Shown: positions 1-12,845 of the stretch, one piece after another | How positions within the stretch are numbered: position 1 is the stretch's first letter | How the letters are laid out: each line of letters begins with the position of its first letter | Assembly: GCA_036785325.1 (NCBI GenBank) | Contig: JAXIVH010000012.1 | Span: forward strand, 4,352,057-4,416,056 | Length of the DNA: 64,000 nucleotides | Direction: 5' to 3' | From: Urophycis tenuis | Taxonomy: Eukaryota > Chordata > Actinopteri > Gadiformes > Phycidae | The notes under the pieces: generated by a model | Database searches by the model: none | The model's input: the letters and a program-made list of their open reading frames with translations, nothing else | What the model was told of the DNA's origin: nothing | Translations under genes and position numbers: made by a program

Positions 1-1020
1 TCAATCCTGCTAAGGTGCTCTGGTCCTGCAGGTTTGTGTCTCTGACAGGAAACGTGGCCTCAAGCTCTTAATGAGAATGTTCCTGTGATTTATGTTGATT
101 TTGTTGCTCCACTTTGTTTCATGACAGCCAACATAATTGCTGGGTTTAATTTAGTCCTTTAGCAAACACTTTTATCCAAAGTGACTTGCAGTGAATTGTT
201 TCAGGTCTGTGCAATTATGAAGCAGGTAGGGGGTTGACTTCTTGCACGAGGCTGGCCAGATAGGATGGGACATTGGGAGTCGAACCCAGTATATTTTGGC
301 GAGCACTTAAATGCCTCAGCCTGCCCACTACACTGTGTCTTCCAGCAGGTTGGAGCAGAAAAAAATAGCTTTGCATATGATCCACTGGCCTCTTTTACTG
401 GTCAGGCTGTACTACAGTGTTGGCAATGTCATTTGAAACCCTCGCTGAGTAGGATAGCATGTTTGTGAACAACGCCAATCACTGTGTCAACTAAATTAGG
501 TTGAAGGTTCAAAACTCTGTTGACCACATTGAGAACATTTCAGTGGAGAACATTTGGTCGCGTGAGAACTGGAAGCCCTCAAACGTTAATTCAATTTGGG
601 TCAAGGGAAAGACATTTAAACGGTCCTCTGAATCCATTCAGCAACATTGTTTTGCAAGTGGAACTGGATTGCACGTTTAAAGCGAGATCACTTGCAATTC
701 AATGGTGAGTCTAGGTCACGGAGATGCATCGTTCTCTGAGAGGCTCTGTCAGGCCTACGCAGTCCTCTGTTTACACCGCCATTAGTTGCTCTTCTCCTTT
801 TGTGTGTTTCTGTACAGTCGCGTACAACAAGACCCTGCGCACACATTCAGCAGAATAATAATAATCCACTCAGCAGGCATCGTACTGAGAGAACAGAACC
901 ACAGGGTCAGCCGCCTCTGATGGAATGGTTGGAGAAAAATACTTCAAAATTAAAGATAAGCCGCACTGAAATGTCTTCAAGGTAATCCAGGAACCTTTCC
1001 TCTACCCCCAGAACCAACAT
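1..1020. other. non-genic stretch with one dispersed-repeat fragment
   Basis: I see no coding exon here. Positions about 152-340 hold a fragment of a fish dispersed repeat, recognisable by 'agcaaacacttttatccaaa' followed by 'gtgacttgcagtg' and, about 100 bp on, 'gtcgaaccca'. The same arrangement recurs near 9.2 kb and 58.2 kb. The short open frames at 265-468 and 520-708 have no protein-like character. Confidence 0.5.
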
Positions 1021-1033
1021 ACACACACACACG

Positions 1034-1098
<65 letters not shown>
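1021..1098. repeat. (AC)n microsatellite
   Basis: Nearly pure AC dinucleotide tract, interrupted by two CG steps near its start. It produces the cysteine/valine-rich false open frame on the minus strand at 907-1206. Confidence 0.97.
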
Positions 1099-1100
<2 letters not shown>

Positions 1101-2235
1101 CGTACCACTCTGCTCCTTCTGCCCCCACCCGTCTTCTGTGGAATAGACTCCGACATTTGGAGTCGGAGGGTGCAGGCGTGGGCTTCCAGGGCCGATCCAT
1201 TGTCATCTAAAGACGTGATAATGTGGCATTAGGGGGGAGAGAACATTTATGTTTTGTGTTGTTTGAGGGGGGAATCGTTTTATTTGGGTTTTAACCTCAT
1301 ATGAATTGCAAATAAGAGGAATTTCCTGGTAAGAAGTTTGGGGGCGAGGGAGGCGATGGTTTGAGGGGTTTTCATCTTGGAATTGAGTAGGATTGTTTTT
1401 TTGTTTTTTTTTCTCACCCCAAGGACAACGCAGTAAAATATTCCCGTGCTAAAATGTGCCACAACAAAACGCATTAGCCCAGGGAGGCGGTCGTGGGAAC
1501 GGAGGAGACATTTGCATTAATAGATGCTGCCTGCCACCAGCGGAAACATTGACAGGATCATATGGTAATGGCTGGAGTATTCAAGGCATGTAGTGACTTG
1601 TCAGCACTTTCTATTGTCTTGTTTCCAGGCTTGTACCGCTGTAATGGAAAAGAAATGTGGGGGGGAAAAAATAAAATAAGAATGGCCCCGCGTGGAAAAA
1701 AAATAAATGAGGAAAGCGAAAAACGAGGTCCACAGTCCCTAATTACTGCACAACTTCTCTTTCCTTTCGGCCCGTCTCAGTCTTCACTTTCTGAATCCCG
1801 AAGCGACAAAACCACCACAACACTCATTTGAATTTAACATTCTGGCTGACATCTCTTCCCCCACTTTCTGTCAGAGTTCTGCAATTTAAGAGAACAAGTC
1901 AACACCAAAATAGGATCCTCAACTTTCTTGCATATTGAGCGAATGAATAATTATAGACATAATAGTAGTATTCATAATAGGACATGAATAATAGAGCCAA
2001 AGCAATGACCCAGTCACTCCAGTACCGCCATTACCTCACCACACCTGCGGCTAGCTGAGCCATGGAGACGCCGGCTGCGTGCGCTGCCACCACCCCACCA
2101 AACGCCCCTACAGGGAGCCCAGCCCCAGCTATTGTGACGCCACAACATGTTCCCCGCTCGCTGCATCTTCCTCTACTCCCTCGGTGCAGTAATTGATTGG
2201 TGAAAACTCTATCCTCCGTATTCCCCCCATCCACG
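1099..2235. other. non-genic stretch
   Basis: Unique-looking AT/GC-mixed sequence with no exon, RNA gene or repeat that I can name. Polypurine patches with runs of A and G occur at 1655-1720. Confidence 0.45.
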
Positions 2236-2263
2236 GTGTGTGTGTGTGTGTGTGTGTGTGTGT
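2236..2263. repeat. (GT)n microsatellite
   Basis: Pure GT dinucleotide run of about 14 units. Confidence 0.95.
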
Positions 2264-2578
2264 TTCTTCCCTTGGTAAACACACAGTGCATTCAATCACC
2301 GCTCTGCAATCAATTCGAATGGCGGTCTCTGGCTCGGCGTCTCGACATGGAAGCGCCTGAATGCCTGTATTATGTACAGTTTGAAACACCACCCTCGCAC
2401 CTCCTCCACTCCCCGGGAACAATAACCGCAGATTCTGCAGCGTCTCCCGACACCATTATTTATTAAAATGCTTCGTCTAAGAGGGCCCACTCTGCCAGCG
2501 ATTGGACAGTTTGTTCGGTTTCTTTTTTAGAACGATGGAATTGTGTTGATTTTCCACAACAACGGCACAGAGCTCGAC

Positions 2579-3290
2579 GTGGCGTTGTGATGGGGGGCCG
2601 CGTGGCGTTGTGATGGGGGGCCGTGTGGCGTTGTGATGGGGCCCCTCGTGGCGTTGTGATGGGGGCCGCGTTGTAATGGGGGGCCGTGTGGCGTTTTGAT
2701 AGGGGCCGCGTGGTGTTGTGATGGGGGGCCGTGTGGCGTTGTGACGGGGGGCCGTGTGGCGTTGTGATGGGGGCCGCGTTGTGATGGGGGGCTGCGTGGC
2801 GTTGTGATGAGGGGCCGTGTGGCGTTGTGATGGGGGCCACGTTGTGATGGGGGGCCGCGTGGCGTTGTGATGGGGGCCGTGTGGCGTTGTGATGGGGGGC
2901 CACGTGGCGTTGTGACGCGGGCCGTGTGGCATTGTGACGGGGGGCCGTGTGGCGTTGTGATGGGGGGCCGCGTGGCGTTGTGATGGGGGGCCGCGTGGCG
3001 TTGTGATGGGGGGCCGCGTGGCGTTGTGATGGGGGCCGTGTGGCGTTGTGATGGGGGGCCACGTGGCGTTGTGACGCGGGCCGTGTGGCGTTGTGACGGG
3101 GGGCCGTGTGGCGTTGTGAAGGGGGGCCACGTGGCGTTGTGACGCGGGCCGTGTGGCGTTGTGACGGGGGGCCGTGTGGCGTTGTGATGGGGGGCCGTGT
3201 GGCGTTGTGACGGGGGGCCGCGTGGCGTTGTGACAGGGGCCGTGTGGCGTTGTGACGGGGGGCCGTGTGGTGTTGTGATGGGGCCCGTGT
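2579..3290. repeat. 23-bp G-rich minisatellite
   Basis: About 30 tandem copies of a unit close to GTGGCGTTGTGATGGGGGG plus CCGC/CCGT, 22-24 bp long. Variants change GATG to GACG, CCGC to CCGT, or lose one or two G. The unit length is not a multiple of three, so minus-strand frames read a 23-residue Arg/Pro/His/Asn repeat (199- and 278-residue open frames). These are artefacts of the array. The G-runs spaced by about 17 bp could form G-quadruplexes. The array ends directly against the LINE fragment. Confidence 0.95.
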
Positions 3291-3296
3291 AGCACT

Positions 3297-4558
3297 GTGC
3301 TCCTACGGGTCACGGTCTCGGGCGATGAACGCTTCCCGTCCGTGTCCCGGCATCAATTCTATTGGATCATTGTTATGCGGACGACACTCAACTGTTCCTC
3401 TCCTTCCCCCCCCTCAGACACTCTGATTGCAACACGCATCTCAGAATGCTTGGCAGACATCAGCTCTTGGATAACTGTGCATCAACTTAAGCTCAATCTA
3501 GCAAAGGCTGAGCTTCTCTTCATACAGGGGAAAGGGACAGGGACCTGCTGGTCTCAGTCGAGGGCATCACAGTATGTGCCACAACCAACTGTCCTGCACT
3601 GCAAACATCACTGCAGTGACCCGATCCTGTAGATTTGCTCTCTACAACATCCGCAGGATCCGGCCTTTCCTCACGAGGGAAGCAATACAGCTCCTGACCC
3701 AAGCACTTGTCATCTCTCGCCTCAACTACTGCAACTCGCTCTTAGCTGGACTCCCTGCAACCGCGATTCAACCTGCTGATCCAGAACGCTGCAGCACGCC
3801 TCGTGTTCATCCGAAACAATTCTCCCACGTGACCCCCCTCTTCCAAGACTTCCACTGGCTTCCTGTAGTGGCTCGCATCAAATTCAAGACCATGCTACTG
3901 GCCGACAAAGCCATCAATGGAACTGCTCTTACCTACCTCCAAACATTAGTGAAACACAACACCCCTGCTCGAGCACTCCGCTCAACTACTTCAGCTGGTC
4001 GACTAAAAGGAGGAAAAGGTCGGATGGCGAGATCTCAATTCTTCTCAGTTTTGGCACCACAGTGGTGGAACGAGCTCCCTGCCAATGTCAGGACTGCAGA
4101 GTAATAATAATAATAATAATAAATCTGATTTATATAGCGCTTAATATGGTACTCTAAGACATTTTACATATTGCCCTATCAAAACTAAACAACAGAACTT
4201 TATTAAGACAGAGTCACTCCCAATCTTACGGAAGAGACTCAAAACCTACTTGTTCAGAGTTCACCTGAACCCTGCATAACCCTACCCTCATGCTCTTATT
4301 TGTTGCACGTCTTGGCACTTTAATCACCCTTTGTAATTTGGCACTTTGATCGCTCTTTGTAACTTGGCACTTAGTCAGAGATGTTGTACACTAGCAATGG
4401 TTATCCTGGCAATTGAAATGCTTGAAACCTATTCTGGTGACTTTCTTACTGTATTAGGAGCAATGAAATGTTTCACCTTCTTCTGACAAATGTAGTCTTT
4501 GTAAGTCGCTTTGGATAAAAGTGTCTGCTGAATGCCCTGAATGTAAATGTAAATGTAA
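3297..4558 (+). mobile_element. decayed L2/CR1-clade LINE, 3' end of ORF2 plus tail
   Basis: This is the C-terminal part of a non-LTR reverse transcriptase in several broken frames. The catalytic YADD motif, followed by T-Q-L-F-L, is at 3374-3385. Downstream are the fish L2 hallmarks: 'RISECLADISSW', 'LKLN', 'LTREAIQLL', 'VISRLNYCNSLLAGLP', 'FHWLPV' and 'SVLAPQWWNELP'. The YADD, the 'RISECL' segment and the 'CNSLLAGLP' segment lie in different frames. A further shift near 3770-3815 moves an expected 'IQNAAARLVF'-like stretch out of frame. The ORF ends near 4279 and the 3' tail finishes with 'agtcgctttggataaaagt' and three ATGTAA units. It is 5'-truncated and dead. A separate 106-bp insertion splits it at 4103. 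Confidence 0.88.
4103..4208. mobile_element. 106-bp insertion nested in the LINE, flanked by CAGAGT duplication
   Basis: The LINE reading stops at '...actgcagagt' (left CAGAGT at 4097-4102) and resumes at 'cagagtcactccc' (right CAGAGT at 4209-4214). The sequence between starts with (AAT)n and contains 'tgatttatatagcgctt', a motif common in short fish repeats. The flanking duplication and precise interruption show a secondary insertion. I cannot name the family. Confidence 0.75.
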
Positions 4559-4635
4559 ATCACTTTAAAAGCCGTGGCTTCCCCCGGCCAATCGGGACGA
4601 GGGCCGTGTGTTTGCACTGCCCGCTGAAGGCCGGC

Positions 4636-4735
4636 CCACTCAGCGTGTTCGGGCCGCCGCTGGACTGGGGACGCCAACGACCTCCACTCAGCGTGTTCGG
4701 GCCGCCGTTGGGCTGGGGACGCCAACGACCTCCAC
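4636..4735. repeat. 48-bp tandem duplication
   Basis: Two adjacent copies of a GC-rich unit beginning CACTCAGCGTGTTCGGGCC and ending GGGGACGCCAACGACCTC, differing at two positions. A partial third start follows. Confidence 0.9.
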
Positions 4736-4879
4736 TCACCTGCGCTCCATGTGTGCTTCCGCGTGAAACACTCTTCAGGCATTCATTATTCATTCATTCA
4801 TTCGTTCGTTTCCACATCAAACCCATCTGGTGGTTCCGGGGGGCGTTGGCAGATTGGGCGGACGATCACTTAGATGAAG

Positions 4880-6556
4880 AGGAGATACGATAAGGAGACG
4901 GACGCGCCTCCAGGCCTCTCAAGATCCATTCAATGTTCCTACAACCGCATTGTTCACAAACCACCGGAGAAGAATGAAATATTGAAAAACAAAGTGCAGA
5001 TCATTTCCATGTTTAATTAGATTGGTGCACAGTACCACTGGTGTCCAGTGAACCCATGCGTTATATATTTTCATGATGTGTATTTCTAGACCTTAAGAAG
5101 GACAGGGAGGTCACTGTCTTTACTGTATTGTATATCTGCTGCTGACAAGCAAACAAGAGGCTGATAACTGGCCTGGTAACAACTCAAGAGGTAGTACAGC
5201 TCGTCTTCCTCATTACTATCATAATACTTGTGATTCTGAACACACACACACACACACACAGACCAATTTCCGAGACTTGATGCCCAGTTGTTGATTGCTC
5301 AGATTGTACTCCATCATAATTCAGAACATTCCCCCATCTCCAAACCCACTATATGCTGCAGTGTGCTGTGATCCTGGTAACTGTGTGTGAATGTGTGTTG
5401 GACCATACTGAACCAAGACAAGTGCTGTTATTTACAGCCCCGTATGCTTCAGTGAGAGCCATTCAAGACAGCTGAAGGAAAAAGTGATCATACCTCATGC
5501 ATATCTAATACCAGCACGGGTAAATAAGGCCCGCTTGTGTATTTATTGTGGTTTTGGTATCAAGTCGAGGATTGAAATGTGTGCAGTAAACCCATGACTC
5601 ACTGAAGCAGGGAGTGTTCACTTTAGGAGGGTTAAGGTACAATTGAATATTACTTCTGCATGAAACGGCTGCCCTGGGTCCATGCCAGTGCTTGTACTCA
5701 CAGTTCTGTGTCCCGGCGTGGAGCCACGTTTTGAGGGGTGGGCGGAGGCCATGTGGCCCCTTTGGGCACAGCGGCTGTCCAACGAGCCCAGAACATTAAG
5801 CTTCAGGGGGGCCATGAGGTCTCAACTGAACCACAAACCCCTCTACTGGTAATTGGTTCATAAATAAAAAGAAATGGTGGATTTATCCAAAGTGACTTGA
5901 ATGGCAGATATTGATGATGTCACTGAGGAGCAGGAAGGGGCCAAGTCGTCTTGCTTCAGCTGGCCTGTGGGCACCGGCTACGGAAATAGTGCTGAGCTTC
6001 TTCAAAAGTATGATTGCTTGTTCTTCCCATTTCAGCAACATAAAATCAGCTCTTATTCAGTCCCGCTTATACCTTTTCCATCACACATTGTTGAGAGTGA
6101 AAGAATACCGCTATTTCAAATCCTAATTTGTTTTTACATTCTCATTTCAATCAGCGTGTTACCTCAGGATCCCCAGTAACAGAGTGTCTGAGTTCTTATT
6201 CAGGAGCTGATGAACACGAGGACTCTGCCAACGCTATGTGGTGTGTTTCACCCACCTTCCACTCATTCATCCTCCCCAACCCCACTCAACCCCTGCCCCC
6301 CCAACAGCCCGGCTGGAGGGGCAGTTGTCCGTTCCATGATTTTCATTTCAAAGTGAAAGACCAAGAGAATTTTTCCCGCTAAACTTTCCATCCTAAGTGG
6401 ACTAAGGGTGCAGGCCGGGGCTTTTAGGAGCTCTGAAGTCCGTCTCCCCCTCCCCTGAAGCCTGCTGAGTGGAGGAGAAGACCACTGAGGGGTACCTCTC
6501 ATAAGACTCATACCAGCCTCCAGACTCCGGCTCGCTCTCTTTTTATTCATAAAATG
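4880..6556. other. non-genic stretch
   Basis: No gene found. It contains a short (AC)n run at 5240-5261 and a piece of the 'atttatccaaagtgacttga' dispersed repeat at 5880-5900. The open frames around 5901-6382 lack protein-like composition. Confidence 0.45.
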
Positions 6557-6582
6557 TACACACACACACACACACACACACA

Positions 6583-6630
<48 letters not shown>

Positions 6631-6632
6631 CC
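6557..6632. repeat. (AC)n microsatellite
   Basis: AC dinucleotide run with a single AGAC interruption in the middle and a CGCAC near the end. Confidence 0.96.
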
Positions 6633-6639
6633 TGGACAA

Positions 6640-7810
6640 GACTTCTGCAGCTAACGCTAATTAAAAGTGACTGAATAATGAGGGCCAAGTGCGTGGCTAT
6701 AAGCTAGCATGCTAAAAATAAATTGCTACTCTTCATCCCCGCTTCATTGGACCGGACACCGCAGCAGCCCCTGTACGTTGCACACACGGCTATTTGCAAC
6801 ACATAAGCACGACATGTGCCAGCCTATTCATACATACACACATCTATGCATAAATACATATAAAGACCTAAATATTTACATAGAGAGACAGGCAGAGGGA
6901 TAGATCGATGGGGAGAAAGAGCAAGAGAAAAGAGCACAAGGTGTAATCCTTGGCCTTTCCTCTCCTCAATGAAAAATGATCAAAAGAGACGATGCCTTTC
7001 TTCCCCTCGTACTGTCGGTCTCCTTTGTTCCAAGTGTTGTCAGTGAAACAAAAGGCAGAGAGGCGTTTCCTTGGGTTCTGCAGACAACAATTGTTTGTCT
7101 GAGCGTCGCCGAAGCCGCTCGCCGACACGTCAATTTGCTTTGCTGTGTGGGACTCATATCCTGCCACAGGAGCCTGTTGGGCCGCGTTCTGCCAAACCAT
7201 CTGCACAAAGTGTGTGTGAGTAAGGAGCCCACATGCATCGGGGTCCATCGATACCGTTTGACTGCTCTCCTCGCAGCCGTTTTGGAGAGGGGGGAACTCC
7301 ATATGCTGAAGTAATGACGGCAGGGGGGATCTGATGGACCGAAGCTGTGGTTTGTCCTTTTGATGTGTTTTTTTTTTTTTTTTTCAAACCCCTATAAAAT
7401 AAACAATCATGTGGCACTTAAAGGCAGAAATCTCTCCGACACCCACGGCTTTCAACCGGCAGGCAAACAGCGTGTCTTGTGATGGTTTCGGCGCGGAGGG
7501 CGGAAACGTCCTCAGAAGCCCACGGGGGACCCGAGAACCAAAGCACACGCGGCAACAATTACGTGTGGTGTAATCCACCGGCTTGTGGAGCAGCCGTAGC
7601 TGCTCAGAGGGCCCAGGTGACTGGGAGACCGGTAGGCCGAGAGACGTGGGTAAACACCAGCCTCTCGGAAGGCGCTCACATTGACGCAAATGTTCCTAAT
7701 GATGTGGAAAATGAGACGTACATGACAAGCTGTTAGGAGGAATCCATCGCGACGCGTCGAAACATGAAGGAGATTCCACCGCCATGATGATGATGCTGAT
7801 GGGATTGTGT
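6640..7810. other. non-genic stretch
   Basis: No exon recognised. A poly-T tract lies at 7367-7384. Long overlapping open frames on both strands (for example 6868-7302 minus and 6976-7314 plus) show no domain or signal peptide and are treated as chance. Confidence 0.4.
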
Positions 7811-7847
7811 GACTGAGAGAGAGAGAGATGGAGGGCAGAGAGATGAC

Positions 7848-7888
<41 letters not shown>

Positions 7889-8034
7889 CAAAGAGATGAC
7901 AGGAGAGAGAGAAAGAGGAGACAGAGAGATGACAGGAGAGAGAGAGAGAGAGAGAGGGCAGAGAGATGACAGGAGAGAGAGAGAAAGAGAGAGGGAGAGA
8001 AGAGAGAGAGAGGGCAGAAAGATGACAAGAGAGT
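7811..8034. repeat. (GA)n purine-rich complex repeat
   Basis: GA dinucleotide runs separated by about six copies of a spacer close to 'GGCAGAGAGATGACAGGA'. One strand is almost entirely purine, so triplex (H-DNA) folding is possible. It creates Arg/Glu-rich and Leu/Ser-rich false frames. Confidence 0.93.
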
Positions 8035-8400
8035 GTGGGGAAGGCCCACGCCCCCCCCCCCCCCCCTACCCCATCGCCCCAGGCCGCCAACACCCACTAC
8101 CCCCCCGCCCCGCCGCAATTTCCACGGTCGACGTGAGGCACGCCGCAAATAGACGGCGGCGCAGCGCCTCGCCGAGGGTCACGGCAATCTCTGTGTCAAT
8201 CACGCAGCGTGGCGTTCAGCAGCAGGACCGCTTTAATACGGCCCGGCGGCGCACGCGTCCACACGGGCACACGTCTACACGGGCACGCGTCTGCCTGGAC
8301 TAAAGAGCTTTGTAGCCCCGGCGTCGTCCTCGCCGTCGGACCGAGTCTGGAGAACGCCGCTCCCCGGACCGCGCCTTAGCCCCGCCCCCATGGGAACCAC
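8035..8400. other. GC/CpG-rich stretch beginning with poly-C
   Basis: Poly-C of 16 at 8051-8066, then CpG-dense sequence to about 8400. This looks like a small CpG island, but I see no promoter element or exon attached to it. Confidence 0.4.
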
Positions 8401-11400
8401 GGACAAGCGGCTGGACGCAGGTTGGTTTGTGACATCTCTGATCTGATGAAGTGCATCGCAGCTCGGTGTTTGTGGTGTAGAGACTGTGGTTCTGGGTCAC
8501 ACACAGACTGTTTATACCGTATGGATGACATGAAAAACGAGGCCCCTAAGTATTCAACACATTAAATGTATTGCTCTGGTGCCACTGTCCCCATGACGGC
8601 TAAAAAATAACATCAACTTACAATGTGATGTGTCAAGTGGAGGGCCCTTTGTCCTTTCAATACATTTTTCAAATTGCAAGTGATACCTTCAAATGTTATG
8701 GCATTGAGATGATGGGGCTCCACGAGGATAACTCAAAATATCCTTGATAAAGAGCCTGCACTTTAACTGATATACTGCCTAATGACTTACATAACAGACA
8801 GGCTGGATTTATTTTTCCTTTAACTACTGATTCATACTTTCTCCCAGAGCCAAATCAGACCTAAATTATTCTGGACAGTTTTCACCAGAAGCATCAGTGG
8901 ATAATATGCCTTCTCTCATGCAGTCGAGGGGTAAATCCCCTGTTTTGCCCCCACCACCCACCCCCATAAGTGCAATTATTTTCCCCTCTTATTTTTCTGA
9001 TGTGAAATACAGATTGCTTACATTCCCTGGTCTGATCTGAACTCTGATCTTTAGATGAGCTAATTATGCCTGATTATGACATTTAATTTATGTAACTATG
9101 TTAATAAGGTAGTGTATGCGGTGGTATGATTACTGACTAACTATTTGGTTAATTACCAGACGCTTTCGTCCATAGTGCCTTCCTGTGGTACATTTTTAGA
9201 CACGCCAGTGGGGAGCAGGTTAAGGGTTAAGGTTTAAGGGGCATCTTGCTGAGGAATGCCCACAGGTAGTCGGCGATGCTGGGGTTCAGAGCTGGAGCCT
9301 GGGAGCGTAAACCCCCCAAAGACTACCCAGCCTCCTGGGTGGTGTATGATGTGAGGCCAATACAGACCCATCTGTTTCTGAACATTAGTCTACAACCATT
9401 GAGCCATTTAGCAGGTACTTTAGTCAAAGAGACGCCGTTAATTGGGATACAGGTCGTTAAGGAGCAGGTGGGGGTTAGGGCCCCTGCAAAGTGTTCTGTA
9501 ACGCGTGTAAAACAATACACCACACCCATCCGGCTCGGAATTTATACCTTCTCCTCAATAACGGCTTCTTGTAGTTAGGGGGAATTATGGTAACACCATG
9601 ACAGTCTGGGCTCCACTGCGGCAGGATCGATGTCCAGAGCTACATGGAGAGCACACGGCGAAAAATACATGAGTTAAAATAAATAGGAATAAATCCCACT
9701 AGAGTCCACTGCCAGCGGATCACACGCCTCCCCACACGCCTCAACACTCAATGAAGAGCACAGCGGGTCAGACAGATCTGACAGAAATCCATAACCATGT
9801 TTTACCAGCATCCAGGAGAATAGATGCATTCTTCACGGAAAGTTTGCTGCAGTCATATACATCATTTTATCTAGTTATATTTTATTTAGTTATAGATACA
9901 TACATACGTTAGGCCTATATTCCATGGTATAAAACAATATTTTTGTGATGTAATATTCATATTATATATTACATATATAATAGTACAGATGTAAATTCCT
10001 TGACTTTTTTTTCATTTGGCATTGGATTAGAAAAAAATTTCACAACCACAATGCCGACAAATAGTCTTTCATGGTCCTGGGGCCTCGGGAGACAAAATAA
10101 CACACTTGACTAAACAACACTTTACAAACAAAAAGTTAACAGATGAGCACTGAGATGAAGTGCAAGATGGGGAATGTGTTTTATTTTAGAGTTAAGGATG
10201 CCAATAACATCACGAGAAACTCTGAGTACCAACAGGGTGTAGCGAGGTGTAGCAAGGTGCCTTTTCTGTGACTCTAGCAAACAGTTCTGTTTGGGTGCAT
10301 ACATATTTAACAGAACCATTAATAAAGTATTAGAAATTGCAGGTATTAGGGCGAATTACATGATCAACCTCACTGCTTAATCATCGAGCTGGTAGTCAAC
10401 ATCACTCCAAGGGAAAACCAGAACAGGAAACGTGAAACCAGCGGTTTCTGGTCGTGTAAATGAGTCTGAGTTGACACATGCTGATTTCTCCTTCAGCGAA
10501 GAGCAGCTATTTAACATTATTTCATGTGACTGCTGTATTCTTTAATTGCATCAATTTCAATACCTGCCCTAAATAACATGAATATGTCAAACGCAATAAT
10601 TGGTTTTGATAGCAGTACACATGACAATAACTTAGCTTGGCTAAATGTCATTTATAACTGATAAAGCGTTGGTGATTCTGTCCAAACAGTATTCAATTCT
10701 GATGGATAAACTTGTGTTTTCAACACAAAAGAAATGTAATGGCTATTGACGATGAAATGAATTATCCCAGAAAGCCTTTCTCTCCATGTCGCCTGTCTTC
10801 GATAATGTAATAATTGTTAGCTAAGTGAATCTGAACCATTTATTCAGTTAAAAGGGGAGTCTGATAATACAGAACATAAACGCATGCAACCTTGTTCTGA
10901 ACTCGACAAAAATGATCACTACTGTAATAGAAATCCAAAGTGTTATTTTGCCCAAATGTGATTGGAAATAACTTGAAATCACACAGTTTACAAAAGCCTT
11001 AGAGAAGATGTTTGCCAAAAAGTTGTGAAGACAGCCCACCAACCAATCTGCACAAGTTTGTATCCTCAAAGATTGAGGCAGAGGGGAGGGGGTAGTGAAG
11101 TCCAGAAATATAGTTTCATCCATCTTTCTTTTAAAACTTTGAAACGATGACTTGTCTTATCTTCCCTCTTCCCTTATATCTGTCTTTTGCTAATGTGTCT
11201 CTGGTTTGATTCCCCTGGCGTCCACCACCTCCGCCCGTGACACAATGCCGCGGTCGGACTCTCACGCCGTGACAGTTATATAATGGATGCTTTGTGTCGG
11301 GCCCACCACGCCGATTCTGGCGCGCCTCAAAGTCCCCGCACTTGTGTGACATGTGACCGAAGCAATCCTGCAGGATTCCTTTCAAGAAAACCAGATAAAA

Positions 11401-11867
11401 GCCAACAAAATAATGGAAAGCACTGAAAAAGCCCTGATGTCGCCATTAGCGGCAGGCGGCGGCGGGGCCGCTGAAGGGGCGCTCCGACCGCATGCGTTGG
11501 ACGCCACAAAGCGAGAGCTGTCAAGGTGTACACTCTGATGAGTCGCAATCACCGCCCCCCCCAGCTCCTGTCCATCAGGGCCGACGGCACCCATGGGTGC
11601 TGATGAGGGTGAGGTGAAAGGTCAGCGACGGGATAACAGCGCTGACCTGCGGGCTCGGTATGGCGCCGGACAAAAAAACACGGCCAACAGGTTTGTGTCA
11701 CAAAGTCGTCAGCGGCCGGGCGCTCCGTTTACTCATCATTAACTCTGAAGTCGTATTGAATAAACGCCAGCAGCCCTCAACTCAGGGGACAATGGACTGT
11801 ACCACCGACTTTTTCACTCCTCATTTCACCCTGCTCGCTCTTCAGAGCCACGCCCCCCTCCTCTTTC
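8400..11867. other. non-genic stretch with dispersed-repeat fragments
   Basis: No gene seen. Two fragments of the L2/SINE-like dispersed repeat lie at about 9160-9330 ('ccagacgctttcgtcc', then 'ggcatcttgctgaggaatgcc') and 9400-9480. Positions 9880-9990 are strongly AT-rich. The rest is unique-looking. A block at 10120-11120 has no repeat signature. Confidence 0.45.
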
Positions 11868-11908
11868 TCCTCCTCCTCCTCCTCCTCCTCCTCCTCCTCC
11901 TCCTCCTC
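11868..11908. repeat. (CCT)n trinucleotide repeat
   Basis: About 13 CCT/TCC units. It encodes the poly-leucine stretch of a false open frame. Confidence 0.95.
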
Positions 11909-12301
11909 ACAAACTCACACGCGCTCTCTCTGCCGTGTTCCAGCGCTACGCGATGGAAGGGAATCGGTAAAGAATCACAAAATCAGTATTCAAGTGGAGG
12001 TAAGAAACACTCTAAACAACTCTGTCTGCCTGTCCCCTTGGTCTCCCTGTTCACTGGGAGGGGATCCTACACATGAAAGCAAAAAAACACAAGGAAAAAC
12101 ACTACTTGCGTGTATTTTAATAATAACCTGTCTCTAGCCCTCTTCCATTTCCCTCTTGTCTCACTCGTCTCCAGCCACTGCTTCCTGTTTCCTTCCATCT
12201 CTTCTCTATCACTTCTCTCTCCTCTTCATCTCCCTCCTCTCAGCTCCTTTTATTTTATCCTCCCCCCCAAGTCATCTCTCCCTCCCCCCAGTCATCCACA
12301 G

Positions 12302-12408
<107 letters not shown>

Positions 12409-12509
12409 CACGCACTTCCGTTGTACAAGATCTGATCATCGGGAGACTCAAAGGGGAAGTGAGAGAACTCACACCTCACCCTCTCGCTGCACCCAGCGAG
12501 AAGGTGCAA

Positions 12510-12571
12510 TGAGAGGGTGCAGCAAGGGTGCAGCAAGGGTGCAGCGAGGGTGCAGCGAGGGTGCAGCGCTC
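12510..12571. repeat. 11-bp tandem repeat
   Basis: Five head-to-tail copies of GGGTGCAGCRA, the first two with AA and the later ones with GA. Confidence 0.9.
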
Positions 12572-12597
12572 ACCTCCATGACCCGCGTGGACTGAAA

Positions 12598-12845
12598 ATC
12601 ACCTCAACCTCCCCTAGCACCCGGAGGACCACCCCCCAAAACAGACCATTGATTCAAAACCATCTCACCCTCTGGTAGCACCCACATTATCCCCCGCCCC
12701 AAAAAAACTACAAAGGAATCAAAGCCACCTAATCTCGCTCTCTGGTAGAACCCAAAGGACCCCCAAACTACCAAGGAGTCAAACCTGCTCATCTCCCCCT
12801 CTGGTAGCACCCAGAGGAGCCCCAGAAGACCCCCACCTCCAGACC
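12598..12845. repeat. degenerate ~62-bp tandem repeat
   Basis: About four diverged units of 59-65 bp, each carrying 'ctctggtagMacccaRa', a C/A-rich middle and 'aaRgaRtcaaaRcc'. Adjacent to the 11-bp array. Confidence 0.75.

Noticed and set aside
2463..3313. 199- and 278-residue Pro/His/Arg-rich minus-strand frames
   Set aside because: Direct translation of the 23-bp minisatellite.
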